From contig SUUF01000099.1 in NCBI GenBank assembly GCA_015062635.1, positions 1 to 5,922 on the forward strand: a DNA stretch of 5,922 bases, given 5' to 3'. Position numbers and translations under genes: made by a program. This document shows, one piece after another, positions 5,576 to 5,922 of the stretch. The DNA comes from Coriobacteriaceae bacterium. Its GTDB lineage: Bacteria > Actinomycetota > Coriobacteriia > Coriobacteriales > Eggerthellaceae. The notes under the pieces were generated by a model. It searched no databases and was not told where the DNA came from. It saw only the letters and a list, made by a program, of their open reading frames with translations. Numbering within the stretch: position 1 is the first letter of the stretch; each line of letters opens with the position of its first letter.

Positions 5576-5922
5576 TTAGGCGCTCCAGGCCGTTCCGTCG
5601 ACATAGAGGGTATGACCGTTCAGGTCGATGCCCGACGTGTCACCGGAAAGGCTCGAGATATACGAATCGCCGTCGAGCGTCCAGCGCGCGCCATCCGCGA
5701 GCGTCACGTTGACGGTGCCCGCCGCGCCATCGGCATTGATGGATCCCTCGTATACCGTTTCGTCGCCGAGCGCAAGGTCGAGGCTCGAGATGGTGTCGAC
5801 GGTAATACCGCCTGAAAGCGCTTGTTCGGTTGCCGTGAACTTCACGGTGCCGCCGTTTTTGCCGGACGTGCCCCATTGGCCGTCGTTGCCGGCGACCACG
5901 AGCAGCTGCCCGTCGGCGTTGG
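5576..5922 (-). CDS. Beta-helix/adhesin-like surface or secreted protein (C-terminal fragment)
   Basis: The last 114 residues of a larger protein that enters from beyond the right edge; the frame is open to base 5922 and stops with TAA at 5576-5578. Composition is rich in G, D, T, S and N and nearly free of lysine and cysteine. Short beta-strand runs alternate with turns: GTVKFTATEQ, GGITVDTISSLDLALGD, GTVNVTLADGARWTLDGD, YISSLS, IDLNGHTLYVDGTAWSA. This pattern is seen in parallel beta-helix or autotransporter-passenger-like repeats of large extracellular proteins, including many from gut Actinobacteria and Firmicutes. No LPxTG motif, hydrophobic anchor or beta-barrel is visible at this C-terminus, so attachment, if any, must use another part. 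The signal peptide and N-terminus are outside the window. A GTG codon at 5897-5899 could be mistaken for a start but has no clear ribosome site and lies inside the repeat pattern. Function is unknown; surface adhesion is a guess by analogy. Confidence 0.75.
   Translation of the reverse strand, partial: NADGQLLVVAGNDGQWGTSGKNGGTVKFTATEQALSGGITVDTISSLDLALGDETVYEGSINADGAAGTVNVTLADGARWTLDGDSYISSLSGDTSGIDLNGHTLYVDGTAWSA

Noticed and set aside
5897..5899. GTG as the start of the beta-helix gene
   Set aside because: The frame stays open to the window edge with the same repeat-like composition and there is no clear ribosome site, so the gene is judged a C-terminal fragment.
1..5922. A complete ergothioneine or mycothiol biosynthesis cluster around the ligase
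   Set aside because: No sulfoxide synthase, histidine methyltransferase, amidotransferase, glycosyltransferase or MshC-like gene is present; only the ligase would fit.
1..5922. CRISPR arrays, insertion sequences, tRNA or rRNA genes
   Set aside because: No regularly spaced repeats, transposase motifs, terminal inverted repeats or tRNA/rRNA-like sequences were seen on either strand.

Overview
This is a GC-rich, densely coded bacterial window with strong GGAGG-type ribosome sites, several GTG starts and no RNA genes. Gene content and protein style point to a high-GC Gram-positive anaerobe, most plausibly a gut actinobacterium of the Eggerthellaceae/Coriobacteriia type. This is inference from style, not a database match. 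Six protein-coding genes are supported, two of them cut by the window edges. No gene-free stretch exceeds 300 bases; the longest are 239 and 195 bases.

Left part, all on the minus strand and read right to left: a GCS2-type glutamate-cysteine ligase (1416-2699), a class I/II PLP aminotransferase of the kynurenine/glutamine/methionine transaminase group (188-1348), and the first 56 codons of a ThiF/MoeB-like E1 protein that looks like the tRNA t6A dehydratase TcdA (1-170, running off the window). Gaps of 67 and 17 bases suggest cotranscription, but the 67-base gap holds a good extended -10 promoter, so the last two genes can probably also be expressed alone.

Middle: an ATP-grasp enzyme of unknown substrate (2895-4067, minus), separated from the ligase by a 12-bp perfect hairpin (likely terminator) and an AT-richer stretch. 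A 239-base divergent intergenic region follows. It carries a recognisable promoter for the rightward gene and three GATTCGC repeats. Then comes a MalY/PatB-type cystathionine beta-lyase (4307-5497, plus).

Right edge: the C-terminal 114 residues of a repetitive beta-helix-like protein, probably secreted (5576-5922, minus), converging on the beta-lyase. A classical GC hairpin with a U-tract in the minus direction (5519-5546) lies between them.

How the genes may work together: four of the genes touch amino-acid or thiol chemistry (Glu-Cys ligation, transamination, C-S lysis, and an ATP-dependent ligase of unknown substrate). A local sulfur amino-acid or gamma-glutamyl thiol theme is plausible. 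The most interesting open question is whether the ATP-grasp protein acts on the product of the adjacent glutamate-cysteine ligase. Nothing in the sequence proves this, and the hairpin between the two genes argues for separate transcription.
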